The position numbers were made by a program, and so were the translations under genes. Source: Frankiaceae bacterium (lineage in GTDB: Bacteria; Actinomycetota; Actinomycetes; Mycobacteriales; SCTD01). From it: a stretch of DNA of 5,859 bases. Below the pieces are notes generated by a model. The model did not search any database and was not told the origin of the DNA. It worked only from the letters and a program-made list of their open reading frames with translations. The stretch's first letter is position 1, and every line of letters begins with the position of its first letter. The DNA lies in NCBI GenBank assembly GCA_026786045.1, contig JAJAYV010000087.1, forward strand, positions 1 through 5,859, given 5' to 3'. Shown here piece by piece: positions 5,143 through 5,859 of the stretch.

Positions 5143-5859
5143 TCAGGCCACGCTGCTGTAGGCGACGACGCCGCGGCGGACGGCGTCCATCGCCGTGCGG
5201 GTCGTCCGGCGCAGCTCTTCCCCCTGGGGCGACAGCTCCTCGGCCACCAGGGCCACCTGGGACAGCAGGTCGACGACCTGCTTGCACCAGCGCACGAAAT
5301 CCCCGGCGGTCAGGTCCGGGTCGTCGCCCAGGACCTGCTCGAGCGTCGCCCCGCCGGCCCAGCGCCAGGTCGCCCAGGCGAAGCCGTTGTCGGGCTTGCG
5401 CAGGAAGTCGACGCCGGCGCGGGACTCGGCCTCGGACAGCGACGCCCACAGCCGGCTCATCTCGCCGATCGCGCCCTGCACGGCGCCCGACGGCACGAGC
5501 GGGTTGGACTCGTCGGCCCGGCGCGCGGAGTAGACCAGCGTCGACACGACCGCAGCCAGCTCCGCCGGGCCGAGGTCGTCCCACAGCCCGCGGCGGATGC
5601 TCTCGACGGCCAGCAGGTCGGACTCGGAGTAGACGCGGGCCAGCGACCGCCCGCCCTGGGTGACGTCCTCGCCATCGAGGTAGCCCAGCTCGTCGAGCAC
5701 CGCCACGACCCGATCGAAGGTGCGGGCGATGGAGCTGGTCTTGCCGGCGACCCGCCGCTCGAGCTTGTCGGTCTCCTCGCGCAGCCGGTGCCAGCGCTCG
5801 GCCCAGCGCATGTGCGCCTCGCGGTCGTCGCAGCCGTGCACCGGGTGCCGGCGCAGCGC
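5143..5859 (-). CDS. helY: C-terminal part of HelY-type DEAD/DEAH (Ski2-like) RNA helicase (partial)
   Basis: The frame is open from the window edge to a TGA at 5143-5145, giving the last 238 residues of a larger protein; the helicase core lies outside the window. The segment matches the actinobacterial HelY C-terminus (DSHCT/Mtr4-like helical domain): RRHPVHGCDDREAHMRWAER (residues 3-22 of the fragment), a charged helical stretch with RTFDRVVAVLDELGYL (46-61), SDLLAVESIRRGLWDDLGPAE (80-100), LAAVVSTLVYSARR (101-114), and FAWATWRWAGGATLEQVL (160-177) then DFVRWCKQVVDLLSQVA (187-203). Ski2-like helicases unwind RNA for decay or processing. In this domain the helical bundle contacts the emerging RNA strand. 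An internal GTG at 5841 is inside the conserved region and is not the real start. It appears to lead a unit with maf and dusB. Confidence 0.92.
   Translation of the reverse strand, partial: ALRRHPVHGCDDREAHMRWAERWHRLREETDKLERRVAGKTSSIARTFDRVVAVLDELGYLDGEDVTQGGRSLARVYSESDLLAVESIRRGLWDDLGPAELAAVVSTLVYSARRADESNPLVPSGAVQGAIGEMSRLWASLSEAESRAGVDFLRKPDNGFAWATWRWAGGATLEQVLGDDPDLTAGDFVRWCKQVVDLLSQVALVAEELSPQGEELRRTTRTAMDAVRRGVVAYSSVA

Noticed and set aside
1..5859. Search for CRISPR arrays, insertion sequences, toxin-antitoxin or defence genes, tRNAs and riboswitches
   Set aside because: No spaced direct repeats, transposase motifs, terminal inverted repeats, cloverleaf or defence-type domains were seen; all coding space is accounted for by metabolic and information-processing genes.

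Overview
The window is very G+C-rich, and every real gene has strong G/C bias at third codon positions. Together with an F420-type flavin/deazaflavin protein, a HelY-type helicase C-terminus, a stand-alone 5'-3' exonuclease of the mycobacterial kind, GTG/TTG starts and candidate leaderless promoters, this points to the chromosome of a high-GC actinomycete. I cannot place it more finely. There is no sign of mobile elements, CRISPR, rRNA or tRNA, and it reads as ordinary housekeeping DNA.

Layout. Bases 1-186 (+) are the 3' end of an unrecognised gene. Bases 246-638 (+) encode a small PPOX-class (F420/FMN split-barrel) oxidoreductase, probably translated from a leaderless mRNA. It converges on a two-gene minus-strand unit: an acyl-CoA dehydrogenase (1127-2272) followed by an Lrp/AsnC regulator (666-1130) that overlaps it by 4 bp (GTGA). 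A 171-bp divergent spacer (2273-2443) separates acd from a stand-alone 5'-3' exonuclease / flap endonuclease (2444-3355, +). The spacer carries a 13-bp perfect dyad and a candidate acd promoter. The exonuclease converges, with only 14 bp between stop codons, on a minus-strand unit read as helY (5143-5859, 5' part outside the window), maf (4503-5120) and dusB (3370-4506). The maf-dusB junction is again a 4-bp GTGA overlap.

Functional picture. The helY-maf-dusB unit joins an RNA helicase, a pyrophosphatase that removes non-canonical and modified NTPs, and a tRNA-modifying enzyme, so an RNA-turnover/modified-nucleotide theme is plausible but inferred. The acd-lrp pair suggests local control of acyl-CoA (perhaps amino-acid-derived) oxidation by a co-transcribed Lrp sensor. 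The exonuclease is a DNA replication/repair factor for flap or RNA-primer removal. No previously undescribed system is evident. The findings below are modest observations on regulation and gene order.
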